From the NCBI RefSeq assembly GCF_900112415.1, contig NZ_FOLV01000013.1, forward strand, positions 46,591 to 110,590: a stretch of 64,000 nucleotides of DNA. The letters are read 5' to 3'. Shown piece by piece: positions 56,088-64,000 of the stretch. Each line of letters starts with the position of its first letter. Positions within the stretch are counted from its first letter, which is position 1. The notes under the pieces were generated by a model, which worked only from the letters and a program-made list of their open reading frames with translations, was not told where the DNA came from and did not search any database. Position numbers and translations under genes: made by a program. Source of the DNA: Bacillus sp. 491mf. Its GTDB lineage: Bacteria > Bacillota > Bacilli > Bacillales > Bacillaceae_G.

Positions 56088-56171
56088 AGTCCCTCTCCCT
56101 TTCCAATATCCCCTGTTTCCTAATAACCATATAAGTAGACCACCAGGTCATCATACCTTTACACCTAAAAA

Positions 56172-56197
56172 TAAAACGTTTTAGGAAAACGTTTTCA
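56172..56197. promoter_or_regulatory. Tandem cre-like palindromes upstream of lctP
   Basis: TAAAACGTTTTA (56172-56183) and GGAAAACGTTTTCA (56184-56197) lie back to back. The second differs from the cre core TGAAAACGTTTTCA at one base. This is 85-110 bp upstream of lctP. CcpA binding is inferred. Confidence 0.55.
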
Positions 56198-56272
56198 GTA
56201 ATGTGATATTTATACTTTATCATATTTTCCTTTATTTACAATCTAATTTTTCAAATTTTGTTCACAATTTGT

Positions 56273-56290
56273 TTGTTCACTATTTCACAA
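56273..56290. promoter_or_regulatory. Rex-like site upstream of lctP
   Basis: TTGTTCACTATTTCACAA: one half matches the Rex half-site TTTCACAA exactly, the other is degenerate. A further TTGTTCACAA-like element lies just before it (56258-56269). Lactate use is commonly Rex-controlled in Firmicutes. Confidence 0.35.
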
Positions 56291-56371
56291 AAGTGATATG
56301 ATTATATGTTATACCCATTATTTCTAAAAAAAGAACATTTCAATATACAATGAAATGTCCTTTTATTTCCC

Positions 56372-57606
<1,235 letters not shown>

Positions 57607-57750
57607 TTATTTTATCGATTAATTTTTAATTATTTATGTATTTATTGTAAATTTTAGGAGAGGAAATTAGAGGTCCTATCGTAATCGAAATGATACGCCA
57701 GTTGTTAAAATTATCCACCAAAAATGAAACTGCTGTTTCCAGTTTATTTA

Positions 57751-57780
57751 TGAATAGTAAAGTAACATCTTCTTATACTA
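57751..57780 (+). promoter_or_regulatory. Sigma-G/F-like promoter
   Basis: TGAATA (57751-57756), 17 bp, TATACTA (57774-57780), against the forespore consensus of about TGAATA-N17/18-CATACTA. It is 33 bp before a small gene. Forespore expression is inferred. Confidence 0.5.
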
Positions 57781-57812
57781 AAGTAGAAAACTGACTTTAG
57801 GAGGAATAGCAA

Positions 57813-57986
57813 ATGACTGACCAAAATCGAAATCAAGCCGCTATTGACGAAGGACGTAATAAAACAAAACGTGGCATTGAAGCAGCAAGTGACGCAATGC
57901 AAAATGCAATTGATACTGTTGAAAACGCTGGAAAAGCAGCTGTTGATCGTATTTCAGAAACAATGAAAGATGTCACAACTAGATAA
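57813..57986 (+). CDS. Small 57-residue helical protein
   Basis: ATG 57813 is preceded by TTTAGGAGGAATAGCAA (strong site). The product starts MTDQNRNQAAIDEGRNKT and ends DRISETMKDVTTR. It is hydrophilic and Ala/Asn/Asp-rich, and reads as one or two amphipathic helices. No Cys, no signal peptide. Under a sigma-G/F-like promoter it may be a minor spore protein. No family name recognised. A family D repeat follows the stop codon. Confidence 0.7.
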   Translation: MTDQNRNQAAIDEGRNKTKRGIEAASDAMQNAIDTVENAGKAAVDRISETMKDVTTR

Positions 57987-57989
57987 CAA

Positions 57990-58112
57990 GGAACAACGAG
58001 CTGACTAAAAATTTCACTTTTCGAGATGATTCAGCTCAGCCGATTGACTACTTGCGTGTCGAATATTGTCAAGGGGTCTTTATCCCGTGTCGAAGCGCCG
58101 ATATATTTCAAA
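57990..58112 (+). repeat. Repeat family D, copy 4
   Basis: GAGCTGACTAAAAATTTCAC, then TTCAGCTC as the hairpin end, GATTGACTACTTGCGTGTCG, AATATTGTCAAGGGGTCTTT and GTGTCGAAGCGCCGATATATT. It is nearly the same order and spacing as copy 2. Confidence 0.75.
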
Positions 58113-58158
58113 GAACAATCGATAACAAAAAAGCACTTGCAGTATGCAAGTGCTTTTA

Positions 58159-58650
58159 CTATCTTCTTTTTCTCCGTTTGCGGCGCTTCATCTTTTTCCG
58201 CCTTGTATTGATGCTGTCCGCTACAATATGTAATGTACTAGCAGCTATAACGCCCAGTACAAACGTGAAAATTTCCACTTCATGTACCTTTGCAATCTCT
58301 ACTAGCTTTCCTTCTAGCACCGTTTTATTTAACACATATAAAAATGGTGAGAAAACGAGAAGCATGTAGAGAAGACGAATTAAATCACCAATAATAATGG
58401 TATGAGTAAGCGGTGAGCGATGCGGCATCACAGTTTGATATGGATACCAAAAGATGCGAAGTAGTCCCCATTTCCGATAAGCGGAACTATGAATATCCAA
58501 ATCCGGCGTTAAAAAGTACGTTCCAACGATAAATCCAATTACAAACATAAGTAAAAAATCAAAATTTGTTAACCCATAAGAGACGAGCATAAATAATACG
58601 ATGGGAAGAGAAACTAAGTTTATCTTCGTGTGTGTTTTTCCTGACGGCAT
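58159..58650 (-). CDS. Putative metal-binding membrane protein (DUF2227-like)
   Basis: 163 residues. The start is MPSGKTHTKINL; GTYFLTPDLDIHSSAYRKWG and MPHRSPLTHTIIIGDLIRLLY carry His/Asp pairs in the membrane-bound metal-hydrolase style. Three or four TM helices, and a very basic tail (RRKKMKRRKRRKRR). Enzyme activity has not been shown for this group as far as I know. Confidence 0.72.
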   Translation of the reverse strand: MPSGKTHTKINLVSLPIVLFMLVSYGLTNFDFLLMFVIGFIVGTYFLTPDLDIHSSAYRKWGLLRIFWYPYQTVMPHRSPLTHTIIIGDLIRLLYMLLVFSPFLYVLNKTVLEGKLVEIAKVHEVEIFTFVLGVIAASTLHIVADSINTRRKKMKRRKRRKRR

Positions 58651-58679
58651 ATCCCATTCCTTCTGTTAGACGTTTCACT

Positions 58680-59045
58680 TCATGAATCTAACTTTTGATC
58701 GATAAGTGACGTATCCACATCAGAACCAAACCATTCTCCCAGTTTTGTACGCGCTTGTTCTTTCACTTCTTCATCAACATACATAGAAGCTTGTATAAGT
58801 GCAGCTGTTAATGCCCCTAAGTCATCTGTATAACCGAGTCCAGCTACAAAGTCAGGAATCGCATCAATCGGTGCAATAAAGTACGCAAGAGAACCAATAA
58901 TGACAAGCTTTACTCGTTTTGGAACATCTCGTTTTTGCAATACATAAAACAGTAACAAACTAGTATAAATGACTGAATGTCCCGCCTTAATTGCCGCATT
59001 TTTTACTTTATTCCAAAACGCTTCGACTGAAAAATTCTCCTTCAC
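58680..59045 (-). CDS. DUF1232 (YkvA-like) membrane protein
   Basis: About 121 residues. The hallmark segment is LAYFIAPIDAIPDFVAGLGYTDDL (AYFIAPIDAIPDF, then GYTDDLGAL), with two hydrophobic helices around it. The reading frame extends to 59087, but GTG 59045 has GAGGGGAG 8 nt upstream, so I prefer it. Function of the family is unknown. Confidence 0.78.
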   Translation of the reverse strand: MKENFSVEAFWNKVKNAAIKAGHSVIYTSLLLFYVLQKRDVPKRVKLVIIGSLAYFIAPIDAIPDFVAGLGYTDDLGALTAALIQASMYVDEEVKEQARTKLGEWFGSDVDTSLIDQKLDS

Positions 59046-59067
59046 TATGAAATCTCCCCTCGTTATT

Positions 59068-59162
59068 TTCCCGCTATTTGCGGTCAATTTGTGACAAAAT
59101 AAAGAAACTTATTTAGAGCGCTTCATTAGCAGGAAAACCCTCTGCTAATGGGAAATTCACAT
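59068..59162 (+). repeat. Repeat family C, copy 4 (diverged)
   Basis: TTCCCGCTATTTGCGGTC at one end. At the other, CATTAGCAG / CTGCTAATG (59124-59150) around AAAACCC, then AAATTCAC. Block order equals copy 1. Confidence 0.55.
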
Positions 59163-59660
59163 TATTTCTATATATACTACGTTTATTTACAACATAAGCA
59201 AACTTTACACACATACAATATAAGGTAAGTTCTAGCTTGGCTACGCTACTTATCATGTACCCTCATTATATCAAATAGACACGAAAAGAACAAGTGTTCG
59301 ATTTCTGTTTTTAAAAATTTTTCAATAATATAATACTCACTTTCTCTACATATCCTTTGCCATTTTTGTTATATTTTTTAGTTGACGAGCATATAAACCA
59401 ATGTTAAAGTTTTCACTGTCAGCTACAATGAAAAAGATACAAAAAATGTAAAATTCCAGTGTGTTCCTAATAGTCAATTTTTGTTGTATAATACAAAAAT
59501 GACATTGTGCTTATGGAACAACATAGAGGCAGGAAAACAAAGGTATGCATAGTTCAAGTCATATATGGATGTACGAAAGAAAAAACTCTATTCATGGCAA
59601 AGAAAACTATGTATTTTTTATTTTAGCATTTTTCTCTCAAAATTGACCAAGCCTGATAGA
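59163..59660. other. Upstream region of ltaS
   Basis: About 500 bp of A+T-rich DNA without a supported gene. TTGACG (59382-59387) with TAAAGT 17 bp later is a possible ltaS promoter. One frame from 59565 is a shadow of ltaS. Confidence 0.4.
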
Positions 59661-59676
59661 GAAAGGGTGAAAATGG

Positions 59677-61599
59677 ATGAAGGAATCTTTAAAATCACAA
59701 TTTCAAAACGTGCGTTTTACTTTCTTTGTCGCCATTACATTATGGTTAAAAACGTACATTATTACACGTACTAGTTTCGACTTAAAATTAGAGTCTTTCA
59801 TGCAAGAATTTATTTTATTTATTAGCCCGTTAGCAACATCATTATTTCTAGTGGGTCTTGCATTATTCGCAAAAGGAAAAAAACGAAATTATATTGCACT
59901 TGGAATCGACTTTGTTCTTACTATCGTTCTTGTCGGTAACGTAATGTTCTATGGTTTCTATAACGACTTCGTAACATTACCTGTACTGGGACAAACGTCA
60001 AACTTTGGTAGTCTTGGCTCTAGTGTGAAAGAGCTCTTTAACTACAAAATTGTCGTTGCGTTTGCTGATCTTATCTTCTTCTTTATTCTTTTAAAGAAAA
60101 AGAAAGAGTATGCAAAAACAGAGCGTATTTCACGTCCAATGCGCTCATTATATTTTGTATCAACAATTGCTATTTTCTTTGCAAACTTAGGGCTTGCAGA
60201 AACAGAGCGTCCTGAATTATTAACGCGCTCATTTGACCGCGTTATGCTTGTGAAAAACTTAGGTTTATACACACACCAAGTATATGATCTTGGTTTACAA
60301 GCAAAATCAAGTTCACAAAAAGCATTTGCAGATGGAAGTAAGTTGCAAGAAGCAGAAAACTATGTGAAGACAGTACAAGAAAAGCCAGACCCAAATATGT
60401 TCGGCGTAGCAAAAGGGAAAAACGTAATCGTTGTATCTCTTGAATCAATGCAAACATTCTTAATTGGTTCAAAAGTAAATGGTCAAGAAGTAACACCATT
60501 CTTAAACCAATTCGCAAAAGAAAGCTATTACTTTGAAAACTTCTATCATCAAACAGGCCAAGGGAAAACATCTGATGCAGAGTTTCTTGTAGACAACTCA
60601 TTATATCCGTTAGATCGCGGCGCTGTATTCTTTACACACGGTAACAATGAATTTATTGCAACACCAGAAATCTTGCACAATCAAGGGTATTACACAGCTG
60701 TGTTCCATGCAAACAACGCAACGTTCTGGAACCGTAACATCGTATACCCAGCACTTGGTTACGATCGTTACTTTAATGAATTAGATTATAAAATTACTCC
60801 TGAAACGAAATTAGGTTGGGGTTTAAAAGATATTGAGTACTTCGATCAATCAGTGGATATGTTAAAAAATATTAAGAAACCGTTCTATACACGTTTCCTT
60901 ACATTAACGAACCATTATCCATTTGATTATGATGATGGAACAAAATTAATTGAGCCTTATAACTCTGGTGACGGTGTATTTGACCGTTACGTAGTAACAG
61001 CTCGCTATTTAGATGAAGCTTTAAAACACTTTATTGAACGTTTAAAAGCTGAAGGTCTTTACGATAACTCTGTTATTGTATTTTATGGTGATCACTATGG
61101 TATCTCTGAAAACCATAACCGTGCAATGGCACAGTTCTTAGGAAAAGAAGAAATTACAACATTTGACCATATGAACTTACAACGTACACCTTTCTTCATT
61201 CACGTTCCTGGTCAAAAAGAAGGTAAAACAATTACAGCACCTGCTGGAGAAATTGATGTAAAACCAACAATTCTTAATTTACTAGGTGTTGATACAACAA
61301 ACGATATTCATTTCGGACATGACTTGTTCGCGCCAGATCGCAAATCATTTGTCGTATTACGTGATGGAAGCTTCGTTACAGATCAATACCTTTATACAAA
61401 TAGCACATTCTATAATCGCCTGACAGGTGAGGTTGCACAAGTACCAAAAGATGAAGCACAAGCAATGGTTGACCGTGCTCAAAACGAATTGCACATGTCA
61501 GATAAGATCATTGAAGGTGACTTACTTCGTTTCTTTGAAGGCAACAAAACAAAAACAGGTACAATCAAAACTGCAATTAAAGAAAAAAGCGCTGAGTAA
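59677..61599 (+). CDS. ltaS: Lipoteichoic acid synthase
   Basis: 640 residues. Five TM helices (within 1-205), a signal-peptidase-like site AFA at 216-218, then an extracellular sulfatase-fold domain. Active-site residues: Glu256 (SLESMQ), Thr298 (GQGKTSDAEF) and the Asp-His of FYGDHYG. It polymerises glycerol phosphate from phosphatidylglycerol onto a glycolipid anchor. AAAGGGTG is upstream. B. cereus-group species have several paralogues, so the main-copy status is not proven. Confidence 0.92.
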   Translation: MKESLKSQFQNVRFTFFVAITLWLKTYIITRTSFDLKLESFMQEFILFISPLATSLFLVGLALFAKGKKRNYIALGIDFVLTIVLVGNVMFYGFYNDFVTLPVLGQTSNFGSLGSSVKELFNYKIVVAFADLIFFFILLKKKKEYAKTERISRPMRSLYFVSTIAIFFANLGLAETERPELLTRSFDRVMLVKNLGLYTHQVYDLGLQAKSSSQKAFADGSKLQEAENYVKTVQEKPDPNMFGVAKGKNVIVVSLESMQTFLIGSKVNGQEVTPFLNQFAKESYYFENFYHQTGQGKTSDAEFLVDNSLYPLDRGAVFFTHGNNEFIATPEILHNQGYYTAVFHANNATFWNRNIVYPALGYDRYFNELDYKITPETKLGWGLKDIEYFDQSVDMLKNIKKPFYTRFLTLTNHYPFDYDDGTKLIEPYNSGDGVFDRYVVTARYLDEALKHFIERLKAEGLYDNSVIVFYGDHYGISENHNRAMAQFLGKEEITTFDHMNLQRTPFFIHVPGQKEGKTITAPAGEIDVKPTILNLLGVDTTNDIHFGHDLFAPDRKSFVVLRDGSFVTDQYLYTNSTFYNRLTGEVAQVPKDEAQAMVDRAQNELHMSDKIIEGDLLRFFEGNKTKTGTIKTAIKEKSAE

Positions 61600-61613
61600 T
61601 CAGTGCTTTTTTT
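61583..61613 (+). terminator. Terminator overlapping the ltaS stop codon
   Basis: AGCGCTGA / TCAGTGCT with the TAA in the loop, then T7. Confidence 0.85.
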
Positions 61614-61676
61614 ATAGTTGCGCAACCATTACACAACCTTCACCAAAATTTTACATAAAATTCATGAAACATCTCT

Positions 61677-61760
61677 ATAATAAAACATGTAAGCTTTGTC
61701 CCTAACAAACAAGCTACCCTCCTTTATGCAACGTTCTATGATAGAACGTTGCTATTTTTT
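61677..61760 (+). ncRNA. Candidate short RNA or leader upstream of dat
   Basis: TATAATA near 61677 could be a -10 box, with TTTACA 20 bp before it (long spacing). The predicted transcript of about 70 nt contains CCCTCCTTT, which is complementary to a Shine-Dalgarno. It ends in a perfect 12-bp hairpin (61728-61739 with 61741-61752) and a T-run. ltaS already has its own terminator, so this one ends something else, or attenuates dat. Confidence 0.4.
61728..61760 (+). terminator. Strong hairpin terminator upstream of dat
   Basis: GCAACGTTCTAT / ATAGAACGTTGC with a one-base centre, followed by TATTTTTT. Confidence 0.8.
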
Positions 61761-61838
61761 ATATCATAAAGCAGGATTCTTTCTTTCAACCTTCGAATTT
61801 GTATGTGCAAACACTACTTGGAGAAGGAAGGGGAAAAC

Positions 61839-62711
61839 ATGAAGTATGAACGCTTTGTATTATGGAATGGAAAAATGATTGATACAGCAAAAGAACAACC
61901 TCATATTGATATAGAGGAGCGCGGTCTACAGTTCGGTGATGGCATATATGAAGTTATTCGTATTTATAAAGGTACTTTGCACTTATTAGATCCACACATA
62001 ACAAGGTTATACCGCTCCATGGAAGAAATTGAGTTGTCCCTTACCCTTTCAAAAGCTGAGCTTATCTCATTCTTATACGAACTACTTGAAAAGAATCAAT
62101 TTCAAGAAGATGGCATCATTTATTTACAAATTTCCCGAGGTGTCAATCCTCGTGTTCATGCCTTCTCTTTTGATACTACTCCAACTATTTATGCTTACAT
62201 TCGAAAAAAAGAGCGACCTGCTTTATGGATTGAATATGGAATTCGTGCGATAACAGAGCCCGATATTCGCTGGCTTCGCTGCGATATTAAGTCATTAAAT
62301 TTGTTACCTAATATACTAGCTAATACGAAAGCAGAGCGAAGAGGCTGCAAAGAAGCTCTTCTCGTTCGAAATGGCATTGTCACAGAAGGTAGTCATTCTA
62401 ACTTCTTTCTTGTGAAAAACGGCAAACTATACACTCATCCTGCAAATCATCTCATTTTAAATGGTATTGTTAGGCAATATGTTATATCACTTGCCCATAC
62501 ATTACATATTTCCCTGCATGAAGAATTATTTGGCATTCATGATGTGTATAAAGCAGATGAATGCTTCTTTACAGGCACAACCTTTGAAATAATGCCACTT
62601 ACCCATCTAGATGGAACCCCTATTCAAAACGGGCAAGTAGGCCCGATCACAAAATTACTACAAAAGACATTTATGCAAAGCTTTTCTACTTCTAACGCCT
62701 TTTTATCTTAA
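61839..62711 (+). CDS. dat: D-amino-acid (D-alanine) aminotransferase
   Basis: 290 residues, PLP class IV. ERGLQFGDGIYEVIRIYKG is the N-terminal motif. The PLP lysine is Lys151 in CDIKSLNLLPN. EGSHSNFF and FTGTTFEIMPL are the phosphate and carboxylate-site segments. It makes D-Glu or D-Ala for peptidoglycan and poly-glutamate. ATG 61839 follows GAAGGAAGGGG; the frame extends 12 codons. Bacillus genomes may have a second copy. Confidence 0.92.
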   Translation: MKYERFVLWNGKMIDTAKEQPHIDIEERGLQFGDGIYEVIRIYKGTLHLLDPHITRLYRSMEEIELSLTLSKAELISFLYELLEKNQFQEDGIIYLQISRGVNPRVHAFSFDTTPTIYAYIRKKERPALWIEYGIRAITEPDIRWLRCDIKSLNLLPNILANTKAERRGCKEALLVRNGIVTEGSHSNFFLVKNGKLYTHPANHLILNGIVRQYVISLAHTLHISLHEELFGIHDVYKADECFFTGTTFEIMPLTHLDGTPIQNGQVGPITKLLQKTFMQSFSTSNAFLS

Positions 62712-62921
62712 AAACGAATAATAATACATCTATTTATTATTAATATATAGATTTAGTTCCTAAAATAAGGTGCAAATGAATTAGCACCCTTCTTTTTTAT
62801 CCTTTTTACCATATATGGATTTTCCTATATGCATTGACATCAGTCGACAACCACTTTAGAATTTTTATAGTTGGTAATTTTTTCATCACCTAAAATACAG
62901 ACAGAAAGGAATCGACAAACT

Positions 62922-64000
62922 ATGAAAAAATATCTTGCTGGTCTTGCAGCAGTGTCTGTAGCAGGTGCAGCAGCCCCGGCAATGGGCACAGTTCAGGCAG
63001 AAACAACTGGACAAAATGCACAACAACCTGCAGCACAAACAGAACAAACAACTAAAGTAGCTCCAAAAAGCGACACAAAATACACAGTAAATGCAGACGT
63101 ATTACGCGTTCGTACGGGTCCTAGCACAGATTATGACATTACTTCTCGTGTGTATGAAGGACAGAAACTAGACGTAATTGGACAAGAAAACGGCTGGTAT
63201 AAAATACAATATAACGGAAAAGTCGGCTACGTTAGCGGCGATTTTGTAAATACAGGCTCTTCATCACAAGGCAACTCAACTATTCAACCAGCAAGCGGAA
63301 ATTATACAGTAAATGTATCTTCCCTTCGTGTTCGTACAGGCCCTAGCACATCACACACACAATTAGGCTCTATACATAAAGGACAAGTTGTACAAGTCAT
63401 TGGTGAAGTAAAAGATTGGTTCAAAATTAACTACGGTGGACAAAACGCTTACGTTAGCAAAGACTATGTAACAAAAGGCGGTTCTGACGCTAACGTTGTA
63501 CAAGATAAACAACAACAAAATAACAACAATGTTACAGTTCAAACAGGCGGTACATATGTTGTAAATGCTACATCTTTACGTGTTCGTACAGGCCCAGCTA
63601 CATACCACAGTATCATTGGTGGCGTATTAAACGGTCAAACATTAAACGTTATTGGTGCTGAAAATGGATGGTTCAAAGTAAAACATAATGGAAATACAGG
63701 TTATGTTAGCAGCGAATTTGTGAAATTTGTTAAAGGCGGTACTTCTAATCCGTCAACAAACAACAATAACAACACTTCATCTCAAGGAAGTGGAGACTAT
63801 TACATCAATGTGAGCGCACTAAATGTACGCAGCGGCGCTGGAATGGACTACGGTATAATCGGTTCACTGCCGCAAGGACAAAAAGTACAAGTACTTGCAG
63901 ACGAGTATGGTTGGAGCAAAATTAGCTATAACGGCCGCACTGGCTATATAGGAACTCGTTACTTATCTAAAACACCTGTAAGTGGTGGACAAGGTAATAC
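62922..64000 (+). CDS. Exported multi-SH3 cell-wall protein (3' end outside window)
   Basis: 359 codons are visible and the frame is still open. A signal peptide (cleavage near VQA at 26) precedes a Gln/Thr/Ala-rich linker and four bacterial SH3 domains (about 53-112, 127-187, 212-272, 300-357). Each has an LRVRTGP or LNVRSGA turn and a GYVS/GYIG strand, with Ser/Asn-rich linkers between. It resembles the B. cereus EntC/EntFM group. Their catalytic end, NlpC/P60 or 3D-type, would lie beyond the window. AAAGGA lies 12 nt before the ATG. Confidence 0.87.
   Translation, partial: MKKYLAGLAAVSVAGAAAPAMGTVQAETTGQNAQQPAAQTEQTTKVAPKSDTKYTVNADVLRVRTGPSTDYDITSRVYEGQKLDVIGQENGWYKIQYNGKVGYVSGDFVNTGSSSQGNSTIQPASGNYTVNVSSLRVRTGPSTSHTQLGSIHKGQVVQVIGEVKDWFKINYGGQNAYVSKDYVTKGGSDANVVQDKQQQNNNNVTVQTGGTYVVNATSLRVRTGPATYHSIIGGVLNGQTLNVIGAENGWFKVKHNGNTGYVSSEFVKFVKGGTSNPSTNNNNNTSSQGSGDYYINVSALNVRSGAGMDYGIIGSLPQGQKVQVLADEYGWSKISYNGRTGYIGTRYLSKTPVSGGQGN

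Noticed and set aside
59565-59774. Plus-strand frame just before and into ltaS
   Set aside because: It is a different-frame shadow of the ltaS start. The ltaS frame has the ribosome site and homology.

Overview
The window looks like chromosome of a low-G+C Gram-positive spore-former of the Bacillus cereus group. Reasons: the secA/prfB/cccB/ftsEX/ctpB/minJ block, the comFA-comFC and degV/yvyE/lytR/mnaA/tagO block, an EntC/EntFM-like multi-SH3 surface protein, and many intergenic repeats of the kind known as bcr elements in that group. A heat-tolerant member such as B. cytotoxicus is possible, but I cannot prove the species from sequence alone.

Layout. 1-5.6 kb: 3' end of a LysR regulator, a MerR regulator with its FMN-reductase partner, an ABC-F antibiotic-resistance-type ATPase behind a leader that looks like a complete ribosome-controlled attenuator, then a nitroreductase with a twin operator, an Rrf2 regulator, a YbjQ protein and a DUF1904 protein. 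5.7-18.9 kb (minus strand): minJ, ctpB, ftsX-ftsE, cccB, prfB (with its programmed +1 frameshift), secA, hpf, a cold-shock gene and a secreted lipase. This is the cell-division and secretion core. 19.3-32.5 kb: a 26-codon hydrophobic peptide gene, comFC-comFA, a CwlO-like NlpC/P60 hydrolase with a WalR-type box, an HxlR regulator, degV, yvyE, then wall-polymer genes (LytR-CpsA-Psr, mnaA, galE, tagO) and a polysaccharide deacetylase. The flagellar genes and degSU that sit among these genes in B. subtilis are absent.

32.9-34.5 kb: an IscB (IS200/IS605-type, Cas9-ancestor) element with an upstream structured omega/HEARO RNA region and a right-end hairpin. Its reading frame is broken by an amber codon, a 10-bp tandem duplication and a second frameshift. 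It abuts the start codon of a chromate transporter gene, which has lost any obvious ribosome-binding site. 34.5-43.7 kb: chrA, a DUF4129 protein, and a beta-glucoside/chitooligosaccharide set (chbG, GH4 glucosidase, cel PTS IIA/IIC/IIB). That set is interrupted by an opposite-strand polyamine pair (spermidine-synthase-like plus AdoMet decarboxylase) and a LytTR/DUF3021 pair.

44-64 kb: a small unknown gene, cytochrome bd (cydAB type), two paralogous ArsB-like permeases flanking two small membrane proteins and thiC with its TPP riboswitch, a three-repeat DUF2642-like protein, L-lactate permease with tandem cre-like palindromes and a Rex-like site, a beta-propeller phytase frameshifted near its C-terminus, a small gene under a sigma-G-like promoter, a DUF2227-like and a DUF1232 membrane protein, ltaS, D-amino-acid aminotransferase, and the first 359 codons of a multi-SH3 exported protein that runs off the window.

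At least four families of short intergenic repeats (called A-D here) recur through the window. One copy is nested inside another, and two copies begin at or a few bases from stop codons. The items most worth follow-up are the decayed IscB/omega-RNA locus, the ABC-F attenuator, the short hydrophobic peptide and the candidate small RNA next to prfB.
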